A stretch of 64,000 nt of DNA from Paralithodes platypus (lineage: Eukaryota; Arthropoda; Malacostraca; Decapoda; Lithodidae), in NCBI GenBank assembly GCA_032716605.1, contig CM064552.1, forward strand, positions 11,626,747 through 11,690,746, written 5' to 3'. Position 1 is the first letter of the stretch. Each line of letters begins with the position of its first letter. Below, one piece after another: positions 31,823 through 42,964 of this stretch. The translations under genes and the position numbers were made by a program. A model generated the notes under the pieces. That model worked only from the letters and a program-made list of their open reading frames with translations. It did no database searches and had not been told where the DNA came from.

Positions 31823-33117
31823 GTTGGGGACCTGCGGACCTCGTTGGCCTTCGCATCGTGCTTGTTCATGAGGCACGGTGGCTCCCGGTCCCCGGCCGGG
31901 CCCTGACTGACTTCCTGCAGCGTTCCTGGCTGTCTTCTCCTTGGGGGACTTACGGGTCCCGCTGGAGGTCTTTTACTAGGTGGCTACAGGCCACTCGCCT
32001 GCCAGTTGGCTCTCCTTCCCTCGTCCTACGCTCCTTGTTTCACCTCTTCCGTACACGTCGCTTTCAAGTCGACGCTATACGTACCCACTTGTCTGCCGTC
32101 CGGGGGGTCTTTGGGTCCGTCGCTGGACTGGTCGTTCCGCCACAGGAGCTGGATTCCTTCCTGACGGCTGCCTTCCGGGATCGACCGCCTCCGCGCCAGG
32201 TCCCTCCGCAGTGGGATCTGGGGCGGGCTCTGGTCCTTCTGGCTTCACCCACGTATACAAGGGCCGCTACGCCGGTTCCGTTGCTCGGGCGGCCACTCTT
32301 CCTTGTCGCTCTGGCCACTGGGGATCGGGTGTCTGCACTAGCGGCATTGTCACGGCCCCGGGACTGCGTGCGATTCTCCCCGTCCTTGCATGGCGTCTCG
32401 TTCGCCTCCTCCCCTCCTTTTGTTACCACGCATGGGAGGGAGGCCCCCGTTTTCCAGCCTTTCGCCGTCCAGGCTTTACGGCGTGGGCATCCTCGCCATG
32501 TGTTGTGCCCGGTGTCAGCCTTGCACTCCTCTGTTGCGTCTGTGGCGCCGCCTTCGGGTACTGCTGTGTGGGTGTCTCCTCGGACAGGTGGGAGGCTCTC
32601 GCAGGTGCAGATGGGCCGCCACGTTTGTCGGACCGTTCGTGCCCGTCACCCTGTTTGTAGGGGTTCTGCGCACGATGTCAGATCATTTGCTGCCTCCTTC
32701 CGGTTCCTGCCACGTCGATCCTTACCTGCCATCGCCTCAGCGGTTTTGTGGTCTTCTATCAATTCCTTCATCTCCTCCTACCTCTCCGTGTCCAGTGTTC
32801 GACCCCCTCGGCCGGTGATTGCTCTCGGGGGTCGTGTTTCCTGGTGCTCTGGCGAAGATCCCTGGTCTTCCCCCCTTGTCCCTCGTTCTTTTCCTTTGTT
32901 TTATTTGACAAGGGGGGGGGGGGGGTGTACGGGTTTGCAACACTGGATTGCAAGTTTGGGATTATGTATTGTTCCAGTACATAAGTATTTTTGCCACATT
33001 GAAAATTGTGTTTTGTTCTTGTGTTCAGTGTTTTGTTGGTTTTTGAAGAAAAGGGATTTTGGGTACAGTACCTTTTTGGTTTCAGACAAGTCTATGTTTT
33101 TGCATTACTATGAATGA
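31513..33117 (+). CDS. DIRS tyrosine recombinase
   Basis: An open frame of up to 534 residues, with no intact early ATG, so the true start is uncertain. The recombinase fold spans about 31850-32800: an N-terminal core-binding-like part (SWLSSPWGTYGSRWRSFTRW), box I with the catalytic Arg (ALATGDRVSALAALSR), the HxxR box (SAHDVRSFAASFRF) and the C-terminal Tyr in SSINSFISSYL. The R-H-R-Y set is present, so this domain could be catalytically complete. In DIRS elements this enzyme inserts a circular cDNA into the genome without target duplication. The frame continues about 100 residues past the Tyr into the 3' region, which is probably not functional. It overlaps the pol frame upstream. Confidence 0.85.
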   Translation: MFRRSPCSHRGCRASCLWTSPSGLALRGGSGRFHGSLVQVAVDIHLSATRRAVDVPSPREAAAVPRLRLAPRASVASTDLVRPVAAVVPVSGPSTCLRLPLGLGWGPADLVGLRIVLVHEARWLPVPGRALTDFLQRSWLSSPWGTYGSRWRSFTRWLQATRLPVGSPSLVLRSLFHLFRTRRFQVDAIRTHLSAVRGVFGSVAGLVVPPQELDSFLTAAFRDRPPPRQVPPQWDLGRALVLLASPTYTRAATPVPLLGRPLFLVALATGDRVSALAALSRPRDCVRFSPSLHGVSFASSPPFVTTHGREAPVFQPFAVQALRRGHPRHVLCPVSALHSSVASVAPPSGTAVWVSPRTGGRLSQVQMGRHVCRTVRARHPVCRGSAHDVRSFAASFRFLPRRSLPAIASAVLWSSINSFISSYLSVSSVRPPRPVIALGGRVSWCSGEDPWSSPLVPRSFPLFYLTRGGGGCTGLQHWIASLGLCIVPVHKYFCHIENCVLFLCSVFCWFLKKRDFGYSTFLVSDKSMFLHYYE

Positions 33118-33277
33118 CGGGCATGTGTTAAAACTGTTCTTTTTAGCTACTGCTCAGTTTTTCACTCTTTTATTAAACTCTCTTGTTTAAATTGTGTCTT
33201 TGTCATTCGTAATTTTGTTTTATGCATTGGTTTTTTTGGTAGGTTGGGCTTGGATGTCCTCCTCCTATTTGTTATGC

Positions 33278-33390
33278 AGCCTTGACGTTGGATTTGCCAA
33301 GACTACTAACAAATTGGGAGGTTTGACGTACCTCCCAACCTACCAAATAGGAAAACCTACTATTTGGTAGTAGTCTTGGAAAATCCAACG
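33278..33390 (+). repeat. DIRS internal complementary region
   Basis: 33278-33310 is the exact reverse complement of the first 33 bp of the left end (25350-25382). 33311-33390 is the reverse complement of 33726-33805 (79 of 80 positions). Read continuously, it is the complement of the joined right and left ends of the element. This is the template that DIRS1 replication models require for making circular DNA. Confidence 0.93.
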
Positions 33391-33456
33391 TACATAATAC
33401 CCTCCCTCACGCCGGACCCCTGCCCATCCGCGTTCTTCTGCTGACGTGAGATGTGA

Positions 33457-33805
33457 TGACAAGAGAGGGTCGCTCATGCGCACGTTCGACAGGGATCTGC
33501 ACATGACGGAACACGGGATGGGCCTTAAGCGATAACTAAGGTAAACCCCTTTTTCTTCTCTTCTATGCTTTTTTCACCTTCGGTGGTAGTTTTGGTTAAT
33601 GTACAATGTCTCCTAGAGCAAGATAAGGAGTAGACTCTAGACGTTTTCTTTTTAACCGCGGTTGGAATGACGACATAGCAGTCAAAATAGACAAGTCGTC
33701 ATTGCAATTAGGTTAATAGCCTTGACGTTTGATTTTCCAAGACTACTACCAAATAGTAGGTTTTCCTATTTGGTAGGTTGGGAGGTACGTCAAACCTCCC
33801 AATTT
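33457..33805 (-). repeat. DIRS right ITR and terminal extension
   Basis: 33457-33748 is the inverted copy of the left ITR. 33749-33805 is an extra 57 bp with two small dyads (ctatttggtag/ctaccaaatag; gggaggt..acctccc) that exists only at this end and in the internal complementary region. Confidence 0.9.
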
Positions 33806-33899
33806 ATGGTAAATTAACGATTTTAGTGAGGAAAGAGTCATAATACCTACGCACAGGGGTATGGTTTATACTACAGGGGCTGCGCAGCCCAGAGGTTAA

Positions 33900-34530
33900 A
33901 GAGGAAGATACCCATAGCCTTGATCGTGCTGATATGAGTGGGGCAAGATAGAAGAATAATGCTACTTTGAAAGAGGAATCAGTGAGAGCAGAAATTGAAA
34001 GAACAATTCAGTATAGGGCTCTGTTGATGAGGTGATGCATATGGCAGGCCACAGTGATTTGTCATGTTAAGAGAAAGGATGAAATTGATTGTGTGAAGCA
34101 CTTTCAAAGTACGGAAGGATGGCAGGCTGTATAGTGAGGAAGAGGTACTGTGGAGAGATCTCAGGGTTAGCGGAAGAGACAAGCATACTGCAACATGGAG
34201 AGATGCCCTCAGGTGACAAACTCAAACCTGAGCAAAACATGGAATTTTTTTTCAAGCTAATCAATTAAAGCCTGTTGGGAAGAAATCAGAAATAAAGCAA
34301 AGTAGAATTAAAGGAGATGAAAATGGTGAATACAAAAAAGTCTGTAATCTTTTGCCAAACTGTTTTGGCAAATACAATGCAAGCTAATTTTACAACTGCT
34401 TCTAGGTGCTCATTATAATATTTATTGACATTTACATTCTTGCTAAATCTTACAATAAGCAACTTAAAAGATCACACTTTCAACGTCAGAATTTATCGGC
34501 AAGAATGTTAAGTGCGGGCCTACCACCAGC
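33900..34530. other. non-coding, no gene seen
   Basis: AT-rich sequence following the split MITE. There are short open frames on both strands without recognisable composition. Confidence 0.4.
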
Positions 34531-35010
34531 CTTGTTTACACTACGCGTAGTGGCGTCGGACCTTTGCCATCATGTTCCCGTCTATTTTGACTGCCTTTGG
34601 ATACAATAATATGTTGAGGGGGGACTTTGCCTCCCCTCACCCCCCCCCCCCCACGACATATTGTCATCATCATATATATTGCCAGCAGGGGGAAAATCAC
34701 CGAAAAAATCGCCGTCAAATTAGACGCGAACTTACCCACGGCGATCGACAAAAGTAAACATGACGGCGGCGGTGGCAGGGGAGGCGTCGGACCTTTGCAA
34801 TCATGTTCCCATCTATTTTGAATGCCATTGGATACAATAATATGTTGAGGGGGGCTTATCCCCCCCTCACCCCCCCATGACATATTGTCATCATCATATA
34901 TATTGCCAGCAGGGGGCAAATAACCGAGAAAAAAATCGCCGTAAAAATAGACGCGAAGTTAACCGCGGCGATCGCCTTTTGTAAATATGACGACCGTACG
35001 CCCGGAATCT
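34531..35010. mobile_element. G-run/C-run hairpin MITE (family D), composite
   Basis: Two consecutive copies of the module '(c)aatatgttgagggggg(g)' + 'cctcaccccccc' + 'gacatattgtcatcatcata' + 'tattgccagcagggg' (centres about 34630 and 34860). Each is linked to 'caaaatagacg..cgaac' and 'gcggcgatcg..gtaaacatgac' segments. The right terminus 'gacgaccgtacgcccggaat' matches other family D ends (about 48270-48293; inverted at 57385-57405). No coding capacity. Confidence 0.7.
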
Positions 35011-36227
35011 TCATCCATCCCAATTTATCTTGATTGAAATACCACAGTAAAGGTATAAAATGATACATGAACATCAACTGATTTATCAGTGTAAGAATAA
35101 ACTAGATAAGATTTTACCCAAATCAGTCCCTTTATACAGTATACTGTACAGTTTTACAATATTAGTAGTTTTAGGGGAAAGTCTAGCTTGAACTGGCTAC
35201 AAATACCAGATTGAGGACAAATATATACTAGGTCAGTAGGCTATCCTATATTTGACATTCTATCTGGTTAATAACATTTGTGCCGGTACTGTAAATAGGG
35301 GTGACATCGACTTCGGACTAGTAATTTCTTTGCGGAGATATGAATATGTGAAAATAACAAAATTCCAGAAACTCCTGCGATTATCCCAAGACGCGGAAAA
35401 ACTTAGTCTATTATTTTCATGATCAAAACTGAAACACTTGGTGTAGAAAGTTCTAGCCTTTACCATTTACAAGATAACAGTGAGTGCTACCTTTTAATGT
35501 ACTGTATGTCTGACATAGGTTAGGCCATTTAATTGCAGACATATAAATATCCAAAAATCACGAAATTCACAAAGAACAGCCGGACCTGAAGCCCGCGAAG
35601 GTTCAAACTCACCCGAGCGTGGAGGGTTGATTTTGGAAGAAATCAGTCAATTCAAACGCAAACGTAACCGTGCGAACGTCATTTAAACAAAACAATCGTC
35701 GCTGAACTCCCGAGGTTCGACCAAACGCGCCATTCTACTTTCGTAGAAAACAACGTTATTAGATTATTTTCACTACTGGTACTATTGCAAGACCATAGTT
35801 TGTTTTAGCTTTGTGTTGGATGTGTGGAAACCAAAAACAAAAACATCTCTAAAAATTCTGTGGTGGTCCCTGTGAAGTGTGTATCGCTTCAGTAAAAGTG
35901 TATCTTAATACAGTACAGTATAAGTATTGTTGTCAAAGGTACAGAGAGGCAAATGTTTGGTAATGTATGGTAAGCTTTGGTGATTTTACCATACAGAAGC
36001 ATACAGCCTCCTGAGATTGTATGGTACTGTCTGCTCTAGACCAAAGATTAATGGACTCTGGGGGTGTGGCCAATGGGTGGGAGGCAGAACTCTGGTGACA
36101 GCACAGAACAGTTACAGCCACTCAAAACCTTTGTTACAAGGCACGATTAAAATATTAGATAACGGAATATGGATAGTGTTGTAAATATTATATCCTGCAC
36201 ATATCTACACTCCTTGAGAGCTCTGTG
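35011..36227. other. non-coding, no gene seen
   Basis: No recognisable gene or repeat. Several TACTGTACAGTA-like short palindromes occur, as elsewhere in the window. Confidence 0.4.
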
Positions 36228-36313
36228 GGAAAGCCAGATCGTGGCCATGGCCTTCCTTAGGGACTCGGGGCTGTTCGGCCAGGCAGCTTAGGGAACGACA
36301 ACAACAACAGCAA
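36228..36313 (+). mobile_element. family C retroelement 3' tail fragment
   Basis: 'gggctgttcggccaggcagc' followed by 'ttagggaacgacaacaacaa' matches the 3' end of the (AAC)n-tailed elements at 43640-43730 and 52320-52368. Confidence 0.7.
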
Positions 36314-36366
36314 ATATTATTTCAAATAAAATACAGTACCGGTAATTTGCATTCTTATATACTGTA

Positions 36367-38605
36367 CTGTACAGGCGAGAGGAAGGTGGAATGGCGAGGA
36401 GGGTGGAGAGGATGCAGGAGGAGGAAATCAAGGAATAGTTCAGGAAAGCAGTAGAAAGACGACTAGGTAGGTTTGACCTGGAAGGTATGGAGGAAATGGA
36501 GGACATGAGCAAAGTGTTTAAGGAAGAGATCTGTGCAGCATGTGAGGAGGTGTGTGGAGTAAGGAGAAGAGGGAGGGGAGTGAAGGGTACAGCATGGTGA
36601 ACAGAAGAGGTAAAAATAGCTTTGTAAGATAAGAAGGAAGCATATAGAGATTGGTTGGGTAGTAGAGGGAATCAAGATTTGGAGAGACTGAGACAGATAC
36701 GAGCGAGGTACCGTACTTGGAGAAAAAGAGAGTGGTGAAGAGAGCAGTGAAGGAAAGTAAGGGAAGAGTAGATGAGGAATTTGGAAGGAATCTGAGTGTA
36801 AAATGGAGGGAGTGTAAGAAACTGTTCTGGAAAGAAGTCAAGAAAGTTAGGTAAGGTAGCAAGGAAAACAGTAAGGGTGTGAAAGATAAGAATGGGCGAG
36901 TGCTAGCCGAGAAGCAAGAAAGAGTCGAAAGATGGAGGGAGCACTTCAACGAATTGCTAAATGTAAGGAATGAAGTACCAGCAAACATAGTTGAATGGGG
37001 TATGGGAGGGAGAATTAAAGAAATAGTGGAGGAGGAGGTGGGGATCAGGAGGTCAGAAGTGTGTGAAGCCATGAAAAGAGTGAAGTTGCAGAAAGCACCA
37101 GGAATAGATGGAGTGTGTGGGGAAATGCTGAGGTATGGTGGTGAGATAGTGATCGAATGGATATGGAAAATGTGCAAACTAGCATGGGAGAAGGGGAGTG
37201 CACCTGATGACTGGAAGACAGGCATAATAGTCCCCCTATATAAGGGTAAAGGGGAAAGAGGAGTGTGAGGTAACTGCCGAGGAATATGTCTTCTAAGCAT
37301 AGTAGGGAAGGTGTCCAGTAAGGTAGTGATTGAGAGAGTGAGAGCGAGAACAGAGAAATGGATAGGTGAAGAGCAGGGCGGTTTTAGGAAGGGAAGAGGA
37401 TGTGTAGATCAGATTTTTACCCTGAAATGTGTTGTGCAGAAATATCTGGAGAAGCAACAAAAGCTGTATGTTGCCTTTATGGACTTGGAGAAGGCCTATG
37501 ACAGAGTGGATAGAGAAAGTACCGGTATGTGGAAAGTACTTAGAATAATTGGAGTAGATGGCAAGTTACTGAAAGCAGTGAAGAGCATGTATGAGGGTGC
37601 AAAGGTGGCAGTACGTGTGGAGAATGAGCAGAGCGAGTTCTTTGATCTGAATGTTGGGTTGAAACAGGGATGTGTGATGTCCCCGTGGTTGTTTACTGAA
37701 TATATGGATGGAGTCATGAAAGAAATACAAGGAAGAGCATTGGATGTTGGTGTATCGCTGATAAGGGAGGGAATAGAGTGGAAGCTACCTGTACTGCTGT
37801 TTGCTGATGATACATTTCTGATGAGCGATAATGAATGGGAGTTGCAGGGTCTGGTAAATATGTTTGGAACAGAGTGCGAAAAACGGAATCTGAAGATAAA
37901 TGCGGGGAAGAGCAAGGTTATAGTCTTCGAAAGAGGTGAAGCCACAGAGTGTGAGGTGAAGTTGAACGGTCAGGCTATGGAGATTGTCAGCTCATTTAAG
38001 TATCTGGGCAGTGTGCTGAGTAAAGATGGGAGTATTGATGAAGAAGTGCGAAGAGGGTGCAACAGGGGAAGAGGGTTGTAGGAACGCTGAAAGCAGTAAA
38101 AAGAAATAGGGTGGTCAGCATGGAAGTGAAGAGGTCCTTGCATGACAATGCGGTAATCTCGACACTGACTTACGGAAGCGAAGCATGGACGTTGGTGGAG
38201 AAACTCAGACCAAGAGTGAGAGGGGTGGAAATGAGTTTCTTGAGAAGTGCGTGCAGAGTTACATGGAGGGATAGACAGACGAATGAGGAAGTAAGGAGGA
38301 GGTGTGGTGTGGAGGTAAATGTGCTGGAAAGTGTGAAAAGGAACACCTTGAGATGGTTCGGCCATATGGAACGTATGGGAAGCGAGAGAATGACTAAGAG
38401 GGTGTACGAGAGCGAGGTGGAAGGACAGAGAGGGAGAGGTAAACCGAAAGAGAGGTGGAAGGATGGACTGAAGAAGTATATGGATGAAGGCAGTGCTGGT
38501 TGAGAGGAGGGGCGTCGACTGACTGGGGACAGAGGTGCATGGGGGAGTTTCGTTCGTGGCCACCCCTTCGAGGATCACGGCGTCGGGCAATAGATAGATA
38601 GATAG
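36367..38605 (+). pseudogene. RTE-like LINE, family B, with target-site duplication
   Basis: 5'-truncated (no endonuclease) and flanked by ATATACTGTA (36357-36366) and ATATACAGTA (38606-38615). Frame pieces: 36879-37268 (linker with 'RWREHFNELLNV', 'KLQKAPGIDGVCGEML', 'DDWKTGIIVPLYKGKG'); 37311-38081 with the RT core (GGFRKGRGCVDQIFTL, AFMDLEKAYDRVDRE, GLKQGCVMSPWLFTEY, LLFADDTFLM; motif C is FADD); 38057-38503 with 'STLTYGSEAWTL', 'LRWFGHMERMGSERM' and a basic end, 'GQRGRGKPKERWKDGLKKYM'. The 3' UTR is about 100 bp and ends in the CCCCTTCGAGG hairpin and ATAG repeats. Frameshifts at about 37269 and 38081 inactivate it. Confidence 0.88.
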
Positions 38606-38615
38606 ATATACAGTA

Positions 38616-38841
38616 GTCGGAAAGCAATAATATTGTTAAATTAACGAAGCTTTCTCTGAATAATGATTCAACATTTTATATAATTAAAAATTAGTAAAAA
38701 TCAAGGATACTTTAGCATGTTTGAGAGGTAATTTTGTTTTCTTTTCAGAAGCTAAAAAAGTGGTTTTAGTACAATTTAAAAAAAATAAAATAATGGTAAA
38801 AGCCTATAAACAGTAATATATATGGCCCAGGATATGGACAA
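38616..38841. other. AT-rich spacer
   Basis: No feature seen. Confidence 0.4.
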
Positions 38842-41800
38842 ATGCCCCCCACAGTCTCAGACTTGCTAATGAATGTTGGTACAGGTAGTTTAAATCTGTG
38901 TGCAAATGAAGTGGCTGAGATGTGTGAGAGGAGGCGAGTGGACGTCTGCTGTGCCCAGGAAACACTCTGGAAAGGGTATGGGGTACAGTGGATTGTTGGA
39001 AGAAAGAAAAGATATAGGATCTACTGGAAGGAGGTTGAGACTGATAAAGCAAAAGGAGGAGTGGGTGTTTTGGTGGCTGAAGAATGGGCGATAAGTGTGC
39101 TTCAGATTACGAGAGTTAGTGAAAGGCTGATTGTTTTGAAGTTGAAAGTTGGTGAAAGAATTCTGAATGTGATATCTGCATATGCCCCACAGGCTGGCCT
39201 ACATAAAGAGATAAAAGAGGACTTCTGGAATGACACCATCAGTGTCATTTCAGGCCTATCGGAGAATGAAATAACAATCCTGGGAGGGGACCTGAATGGT
39301 CACGTGGGAGCATCTGCAGATGGATACGAGGGAGTACATGGAGGAAATGGTTACGGAGGGAGGAATCTGGAAGGCGAATATATACTGGAGTCCTGCGTTG
39401 CACTCAACATGGTTGTGTGTAACACAAGTTCAAGAAAAGACAGAGCCATCTGGTCACATATAACTCTGGGGTCTCCAGTAGCCAGATAGATTACTTCTTG
39501 GTTAACAGGAAAGACTGGAAACTGGTTCGGGATGTAAAGGTCATCCTGAGCGAAGAATGTATCCCCCAGCATAAGCGACTTGTGTGCAACATGAACTTGT
39601 ACAGAGATCCTAAGCGCAAGAAGGTATACATGCCCAAAAGGAGAGTGTGGCTGCTGAAGAACAAGGAAGTTAGGGATAGGTTTCATAGTGAACTGGAGGA
39701 AATTAATAGCAATAAGGAAGCTAGGCCTAGCGATGTAAATAGTCAATGGAATTTCCTTAACCCTCCAGCCCCGGCTATGTATTATATATATATTCCCCGA
39801 AACCCGGGTGTTTTGGCCGAAAAACGTCTAGGCTAGGCTACCGTATATTTGTTAATCTGACTGCTTCCCGCATTCCCGCGCATCCCCAAGCGTAGCTGTG
39901 TTATTTACCTGTAGAATGGCATTAAGTAGAGCTCTCTAAGTCAACTGGTTGAGTTGTGATGATGATTTCATTGGAGATAACTTTATGGCCAAAACAGCCA
40001 CTTTACACTACTTTTCAATACTTAATAACAACATACAGGCACACACGAACAAGAGACGCTCTCCTTCTTGTGGCCGGTGATGCGGGGCGTCGGTCCAGCC
40101 GGCTGTTGTTTACATGCGTCGGACCGACGCCTCGCACACGAAGCTCACAGGCTTTCAACCACTGGGCGTTCAAGAGCCCTTCCGGGTACCTGTTATATGC
40201 TTTTTTATGGGCGTTCAAGAGCCCTTCCGTGGTGAGAGGGTTAAGCATAGCCTTCTCGCTGCCACTGACAAAGTATGTGGGAAAACAAAAGGTCACCCCA
40301 GGAATAAGACCTGGTGGTGGAATGATGAGGTAGAACATGCTGTGAAAGAGAAAAGGAGATGCTTCAAATCATGGAAGATGGGAGGCAGCAAGGAGAAAAT
40401 ACCAGGCAGCTAAACGAACTGCCAAAAGAGTTATTTACAATGCTAAAAAAGGCATTGAGGAACTGGTCCTCGAACAAGTGTGTAACACTGACAATCCCAA
40501 TGGGATCTTCAACCTAGCTAGGCGAGTTAAAAATGACAGTAGGGATATTATAGGTGAACAGTGTGTTAGAAACGATAATGGGAAGATTGTGTATGCAGAA
40601 AATGAAATCAGAGAAGCATGGAAGGCACACTATGAACGATTGCTAAATGTAGAGTTTGAATGGGATAAGGAACAACTTAGTATTGAAAAACCAATATCTG
40701 GACCCCCTCCTTTGATAGCACCAGTTGTAGTGAGCGACGCAATCAATAAAATGAAGGACGGTAAAGCTCCAGGGTGCTCTGACATTGTCGCTGAGATGAT
40801 AAAAGCCTCAGGGGAGACTGGTGTCAGCTTAGTCACTAAGTTGATAAACACCATTATTAAAGATGAGAAAATCCCCGAGGATTGGCACAAAAGTGTACTG
40901 TAATAGTAAATATATACAAAGGAAAAGGGGATGCACTAGATAGAGATAAGTATAGGGGCCTGAAAATGCTTGACCAAATCATGAAGGTCTGTGAGAGAGT
41001 CTTTGAGGGTTTGATCAGGCAAAGCATCTCCATTGATGATATGCAGTTTGGTTTTATGCCAGGACGTGGTACATCCGATGCTATCTTCATAGTCAGGCAG
41101 ATACAGGAAAGATACTTACTAAAAGGCAGGGATCTTTACTTTGTGTTTGCAGACCTGGAGAAGGCCTTTGACAGGGTGCCTAGAGATGTTGTGCAGTGGG
41201 ATATGAGGAAACTTGGTGTGGAAGAGTGGCTGGTGCGTGTGATAATGAAGATGTATGAGGATTCGCAAACTGCGGTGTGGGTGAAAGGTGTACTGAGTGA
41301 GGAGTTCACAGTCAGTTCGTGTTGGAGTTCATCAGGGTTCTCCTCTTTATTATGGTCCTGGAGGCACTATCTAGAGTTTTTAAATCCGGACTCCCGTGGA
41401 AACTGTTTTATGCAACCGATTTAGCCCTAATAGCTGACAATGTGTAAGATGCTGAGGCCAAATTCAGAAGATGGAGAGAGGGCATGGCGAGCAAGGGTTT
41501 AAGAGTCAATATTAACAAAACCAAGGTTATGCATTGTAGATTGAGATGAGGCAATGTGGAAAATAGCGGTGCATACCCATGTGCAGTGTGTGGAAAGGGT
41601 GTGGGCGCTAACTCGATTCGATGTAGCATCTGTCAATGTTGGGTGCACCATAGGAGTAAGCGCTGTAGTAGAATAAAAGGACCCCTGCCGAAGTTTAAGT
41701 CAGAAATAGAGAAATTTGAGTGTGTAGTATGCAAAGGCGAGCTTGTGTTAAATGATGATCCTGTGGCTGTGAATTTTGGAAATGAGTCATTGGAGCTGGT

Positions 41801-42370
41801 GGACAAGTTTTGTTACCTAGGAGATACCATCTCTGCCGGTGGTGGGGCCGAGGCTGCCACTGTCGCTAGAATTAGATGTGGCTGGGGGAAGTTCAGAGAA
41901 CTGCTGCCAATTCTGACCATGAAAAGAATGCCTCTCCCCCTGAAGGGAAAGGTTTATGCCTCATGTGTTAGAAGTGCAATGACGTATGCCTCAGAAACAT
42001 GGGCTGTTAAAGTAGAGGATATCTACAGAATGGAACGTAATGAGATGAGAATGGTGAGATGGATGTGTGGGGGCCAGGCTGCAGGATAGAATAACAAATG
42101 ATGAGCTGAGGAGACGTTTAGGTATAAAGAGTATTAGCGAGGAGATGCGTACAAGTAGACTGGCATGGTATGGACATGTGGAGAGAATGGATGAACAAAA
42201 TTGGGTGAAAAGATGCAAGTCTGTGATTGTGGAGGGAGCTGCACCAAGGAAGACCTGAGATCGGACTATACGTGCCGATCTCAAATCCAAAAAACTTGAC
42301 AAGTGAAGCAGCCCTTAACAGGGTTGCCTGGAACGCCGCCATTAGGACAAGAGACTGAAACTGCACGTAT
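38842..42370 (+). pseudogene. RTE-like LINE, family A copy 2
   Basis: The most complete family A copy. Endonuclease 38890-39489 (RRVDVCCAQETLWKG, ILNVISAYAPQAGL, GGDLNGHVGASADGYEG, then DRAIWSHI), 39490-39756 continuing (IDYFLVNRKDWKLVRD in a shifted frame). It is interrupted by a TTAA MITE (39761-40240). It continues through 40478-40903 and the RT core at 40900-41424 (FGFMPGRGTSDAIF, FADLEKAFDRVPRD). Motif B and the YADD region are frameshifted (about 41300-41420; 'YATDL'-like, Asp lost). 41556-42089 holds an intact PHD-like finger (CAVCGKGVGANSIRCSICQ, CWVHHRSKRCSRIKGPL, CVVCKGEL) and the C-terminal domain, ending at about 42370. Confidence 0.87.
39761..40240. mobile_element. TTAA MITE, family H copy 2
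   Basis: TTAA at 39757-39760 and 40241-40244. It starts CCCTCCAGCCCCGG, ends ..GGTGAGAGGG, and has the family interior ('gtagagctctctaagtcaac', 'tgtttacatgcgtcggac', repeated 'cgttcaagagcccttccg'). Its removal restores the LINE A reading order (compare 16683-16720). Confidence 0.88.
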
Positions 42371-42660
42371 GTGTGGAGCACTCAGTGGAATGCACTGCCC
42401 CAGTATGTAGTCGATTCCGAATCAATAAGGGAGTTTGAAAGTAATCTTGATAAAGCATGGGGGAGACAAGATTTGAAGTTTGATTATAAAACAAAAATAC
42501 AGATTAGTAAAAATGTTGCGTCTGCTACCGCCGCCGCCAACACCGTGAACGACCGCAGCAGTGCAAGTACTGGTACTGAGCTGGATACACAGGCCTAGTT
42601 TGCCTTTTTGCAGAGGATCTACTGTAAGAAACTGTAAGAAATGTATGTATGTATAGGCTA
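42371..42660 (+). pseudogene. LINE 3' end (CR1/jockey-like C-terminal tail)
   Basis: The plus-strand frame encodes QWNALPQYVVDSESIREFES and NLDKAWGRQDLKFDY, the conserved WN.LP..VV..S...F...LD.W tail of non-LTR polymerases. It ends at a stop near 42598, then GTATGTATG repeats. It was inserted or ligated directly after the family A 3' end. Confidence 0.65.
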
Positions 42661-42964
42661 CCCCAGGAATAAAAAAAAAAACAAAAAAAAAACATAAGTG
42701 AGGAGGGCTTTGAAGCTCGGAAAAGTAAGGGGTTAAGCATGCTTAACAAGTGAATACTGTATGGGTAAAAAAACAATGTCCCAACCTTTAAAATTACTTT
42801 AATATAGAAACCCAAGTCAAGTTTTGTACCTACGTAATGTAAAAAAAAAAAAAAAAAAAAGTTAAACATAAGCTGACTAGTGCCACACTATTAGAAACAA
42901 TTTAACCTGAGGAGCGCGAAATTGCCTGTTGACGAATGTAGTATATGTGACTTAATTACCTTCA

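Larger units (their letters stand above)
25350..33805 (+). mobile_element. DIRS1-type tyrosine-recombinase retroelement, 8.46 kb
   Basis: The full DIRS1 layout is present: left ITR (25350-25640), gag-like frame, RT/RNase H frame, overlapping tyrosine recombinase frame, internal complementary region (33278-33390) and right ITR plus extension (33457-33805). The internal complementary region is 33 bp complementary to the left end and 80 bp complementary to the right end, which is diagnostic. The element is GC-rich against AT-rich flanks. There is no target-site duplication; left and right borders share only ATTT, as in the empty paralogue at about 49272-49285. DIRS elements are thought to replicate through a circular DNA joined to the genome by the tyrosine recombinase. 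This copy is probably inactive: a CR1-like LINE is inserted at about 26413-26835, the RT/RNase H frame has a stop and a frameshift near 31095-31125, and the RT active site is altered. Confidence 0.93.
24838..33895. mobile_element. TTAA MITE, family I copy 1, split by the DIRS element
   Basis: TTAA (24834-24837) then CCCGGGAGCTGCGGGGAGAC on the left. On the right, 'gggctgcgcagcccagagg' then TTAA (33896-33899). Excluding the DIRS insertion it is about 0.6 kb. It aligns throughout with the copy at 48536-49367: 'actcttaagag', 'ctaacattagc', 'catatggataagtattaat' and 'ttagtga' occur in both. Non-coding. Confidence 0.85.

Noticed and set aside
34536..34919. 127-residue minus-strand frame over the hairpin MITE
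   Set aside because: Repeated peptide simply reflects two tandem family D copies.
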